Assembly: GCA_028288645.1 (NCBI GenBank)
Contig: JAQBNJ010000418.1
Span: 1-7,555 of the forward strand
Origin: Sediminibacterium sp.
GTDB taxonomy: Bacteria; Bacteroidota; Bacteroidia; Chitinophagales; Chitinophagaceae
Length of the DNA: 7,555 nucleotides
Reading direction: 5' to 3'
Below are positions 5,789 through 7,555 of this stretch, piece by piece. The first letter of the stretch is position 1. Every line of letters begins with the position of its first letter. The notes beneath the pieces are model-generated. The model searched no databases and was not told the origin of the DNA. It saw nothing but the letters and a program-made list of their open reading frames with translations. Both the position numbers and the translations under genes were made by a program.

Positions 5789-6880
5789 GTGATAAAGAAA
5801 ATAATCATAGCAGGCGGAGGTACTGGTGGGCATATTTTCCCGGCCATAGCCATTGCCAATGCGTTGAAGCGGGAAGATCCGGCTATAGAAATATTATTTA
5901 TCGGCGCGCAGGGTAAAATGGAAATGGAAAAAGTTCCGCAGGCGGGATATGAAATAAGAGGATTGGATATCGCAGGGTTCAACAGGCAGAATTTATTGAA
6001 GAATATTATGCTGCCTTATAAACTCATCAAAAGTTTTTTCCAGGTACGAAAGATCTTTGGTTCATTTAAGCCGGATGCGGTAATCGGTGTTGGCGGTTAT
6101 TCAACCTATCCGGTATTGCGTTATGCGCAATCGAAAGGCGTGCCAAGTTTTATTCACGAGGCCAACTCATTCGGTGGCAAGGCCAATATGATGTTAGGTA
6201 AGAAAGCAACGAAAGTATTTGTGGCTTCTGATGGCATGGAAAAATTTTTTCCGAAAGAAAAAATAATGATCACCGGAAACCCGGTTCGCAGTGTTATCGT
6301 GCATTCAAAACATAGCAGGCAGGATGGACAGTCATTTTTTGGATTGGATAGTTCAAAAAAAACAGTCCTGGCTGTAGGAGGGAGTTTGGGTGCACGCAGT
6401 ATCAATGAAGCGCTTGCCACACATCTTGATGAATTTACAAAGAATGGACTACAATTGATCTGGCAAACAGGTAAAACAACGGCTTCGGAATACAAACATT
6501 TGGGCGAAAGAAAAGGAAATATCTGGGTGGGTGAGTTTATCAAAGAAATGGAAATGGGTTATGCAGCGGCAGATATCGTGATCAGCAGGGCGGGCGCGAT
6601 GGCTGTTACCGAATTGTGTGTGGCAGGAAAACCAACCGTGTTCGTTCCATATCCGCTCGCGGCAGAAGATCACCAGACATCGAACGCGATGAACCTGGTG
6701 AATAAACTGGCGGCATTGATCGTAAAGGATAGTGAAGCAAAAGAGAAATTGGTAGATACCGTGATCAGTTTATCTAAAAACGAAACAGTACAACAAACAT
6801 TGAAAACAAATATTCATGCATTGGCTATTACCAACGCAGACGAAATAATCGCAAAAGAAATCCTGAAACATATTCTGTGA
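5789..6880 (+). CDS. murG: Lipid II synthase MurG (UDP-GlcNAc:lipid I GlcNAc transferase)
   Basis: This peripheral membrane glycosyltransferase, on the cytoplasmic face, adds GlcNAc to lipid I to complete lipid II, the substrate of FtsW. The 363-residue length is normal. Motifs: GGGTGGHIFPA from residue 9 (first glycine loop, H15), GVGGYSTYP at 100-108, HEANSFGGKAN at 123-133, NPVR, VGGSLGARS at 196-204, WQTGK, SRAGAMAVTE at 266-275 with E275 as the likely UDP-GlcNAc-binding glutamate, and AAEDHQTSNA at 291-300 with Q296. HEAN replaces the more usual HEQN (Q to A at 125). The start is a GTG at 5789, 2 nt after the ftsW stop; it puts the glycine loop at the proper distance from the N-terminus. 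The spacing implies co-transcription and probably translational coupling with ftsW. Confidence 0.96.
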   Translation: MIKKIIIAGGGTGGHIFPAIAIANALKREDPAIEILFIGAQGKMEMEKVPQAGYEIRGLDIAGFNRQNLLKNIMLPYKLIKSFFQVRKIFGSFKPDAVIGVGGYSTYPVLRYAQSKGVPSFIHEANSFGGKANMMLGKKATKVFVASDGMEKFFPKEKIMITGNPVRSVIVHSKHSRQDGQSFFGLDSSKKTVLAVGGSLGARSINEALATHLDEFTKNGLQLIWQTGKTTASEYKHLGERKGNIWVGEFIKEMEMGYAAADIVISRAGAMAVTELCVAGKPTVFVPYPLAAEDHQTSNAMNLVNKLAALIVKDSEAKEKLVDTVISLSKNETVQQTLKTNIHALAITNADEIIAKEILKHIL

Positions 6881-7555
6881 GTAAGTTGAACGAAATACAA
6901 AAGATCTATTTCATCGGTATCGGTGGTATTGGCATGAGCGCCCTGGCCCGGTATTTCAAATCACGCAATGTGGATGTAAGCGGTTATGATAAAACGGCAA
7001 CACCACTAACACGCGAACTGGAAGCCAGTGGTATCGGCATTCATTATGAAGAACGGGTTGATATTATTCCCAAAGATGTAGACGTAGTTGTATATACGCC
7101 GGCTATTCCCTCACAACATGCAGAACTGGTTTACTATCGTGAACACAATTGTACGGTTGTAAAAAGAAGTGATGTTTTGCAATGGATCACCGAAAATTCC
7201 TTTAATATCTGTGTGGGTGGAACACATGGTAAAACAACGGTTACATCCATGACTGCTCATTTACTGCGCCATTCGGGTTATGGGTGCAATGCTTTTTTGG
7301 GAGGTATTGCCGCCAACTACAATACCAATTTCTGGAGTAATGAAAGAAATGTAGTGGTAGTGGAAGCGGATGAGTACGACCGTAGCTTTCTAAAATTGGT
7401 TCCCGATGTGGCTGTTGTTACTGCCATGGATCCGGATCACCTGGATATTTATGGAACGCCGGAAGAAGTAGTGAATGCATTTATCCAGTTCTCTCAAAAA
7501 GTAAAACCCGGTGGCTGCTTAGTAACCAAATATGGATTGGAACGTGGCGATGAAT
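6877..7555 (+). CDS. murC: UDP-MurNAc:L-alanine ligase MurC (5' part, truncated by window edge)
   Basis: This cytoplasmic ATP-dependent ligase adds L-alanine to UDP-MurNAc, the first step of stem peptide assembly. 226 codons are present, roughly the first half of the protein, with no stop before the edge. Motifs: IYFIGIGGIGMSALA near residues 11-25 (N-terminal nucleotide-type fold), VVYTPAIP, Walker A GTHGKTT at 115-121 with K119, EADEYDRSF from 163, and MDPDHLDIYGTPEEV from about 184. GTHGKTT and EADEYDRSF are typical of MurC and, in part, Mpl; the position in the dcw cluster favours MurC. The start is a GTG at 6877 that overlaps the murG TGA (bases 6877-6880, GTGA), which indicates translational coupling. 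A TTG at 6886 is a less likely alternative. Confidence 0.95.
   Translation, partial: MSKLNEIQKIYFIGIGGIGMSALARYFKSRNVDVSGYDKTATPLTRELEASGIGIHYEERVDIIPKDVDVVVYTPAIPSQHAELVYYREHNCTVVKRSDVLQWITENSFNICVGGTHGKTTVTSMTAHLLRHSGYGCNAFLGGIAANYNTNFWSNERNVVVVEADEYDRSFLKLVPDVAVVTAMDPDHLDIYGTPEEVVNAFIQFSQKVKPGGCLVTKYGLERGDE

Noticed and set aside
6154..6543. Antisense open frame of about 129 codons opposite murG
   Set aside because: Composition is that of a shadow of the murG frame, with no ribosome-binding site, domain or supporting neighbour.
155..7555. Novel or transferred system within the cluster
   Set aside because: All coding sequence is accounted for by standard dcw genes with intact catalytic motifs and similar codon character throughout; no insertion, fusion or frameshift was seen.

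Overview
The window is a stretch of a division and cell-wall (dcw) cluster, entirely on the + strand. In order it holds the 3' end of ftsI (PASTA-type transpeptidase), murE, mraY, murD, ftsW, murG and the 5' part of murC, which runs off the right edge. All seven products belong to lipid II synthesis or septal peptidoglycan assembly. I found no cargo gene, mobile element, CRISPR array, RNA gene or unknown protein, so the coding content is ordinary.

The source looks like a member of the Bacteroidota, probably near Chitinophagaceae; this is an inference. The reasons are: a PASTA tail on the protein before murE; no murF between murE and mraY; a 435-residue MraY starting MLYYFF with a long periplasmic loop; an FtsW lacking the usual QPD motif; and start codons without clear Shine-Dalgarno sequences, with A-rich leaders in places. 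MurE carries the DNPR signature of meso-diaminopimelate-adding enzymes, so the stem peptide should contain mDAP.

The layout has two halves. Up to ftsW, genes are separated by gaps of 67 to 75 nt. From ftsW on they are packed tightly: murG starts at a GTG 2 nt after the ftsW stop, and murC starts at a GTG overlapping the murG stop by 4 nt. MurE adds the third residue to UDP-MurNAc-dipeptide, MraY moves the finished MurNAc-pentapeptide to the lipid carrier, and MurG adds GlcNAc to give lipid II. MurD and MurC act earlier, adding D-Glu and L-Ala. FtsW polymerises lipid II and FtsI cross-links it at the septum.

The part that ordinary annotation would miss is in the four gaps. Each carries short inverted or periodic repeats. 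The murE-mraY gap is a 7-bp-periodic array with AGCT cores. The murD-ftsW gap is a 9-bp-periodic array with TTAA cores. Both are about 61-63 nt long and contain a perfect 10-bp dyad. The mraY-murD gap has a CCCCCT/AGGGGG palindrome. The ftsI-murE and mraY-murD gaps share a mini-hairpin, GAYGC-NTA-GCGTY, just before the start codon. None has a T-tract, so they do not look like intrinsic terminators. They are best read as small interspersed repeats of unknown function lodged between essential genes.
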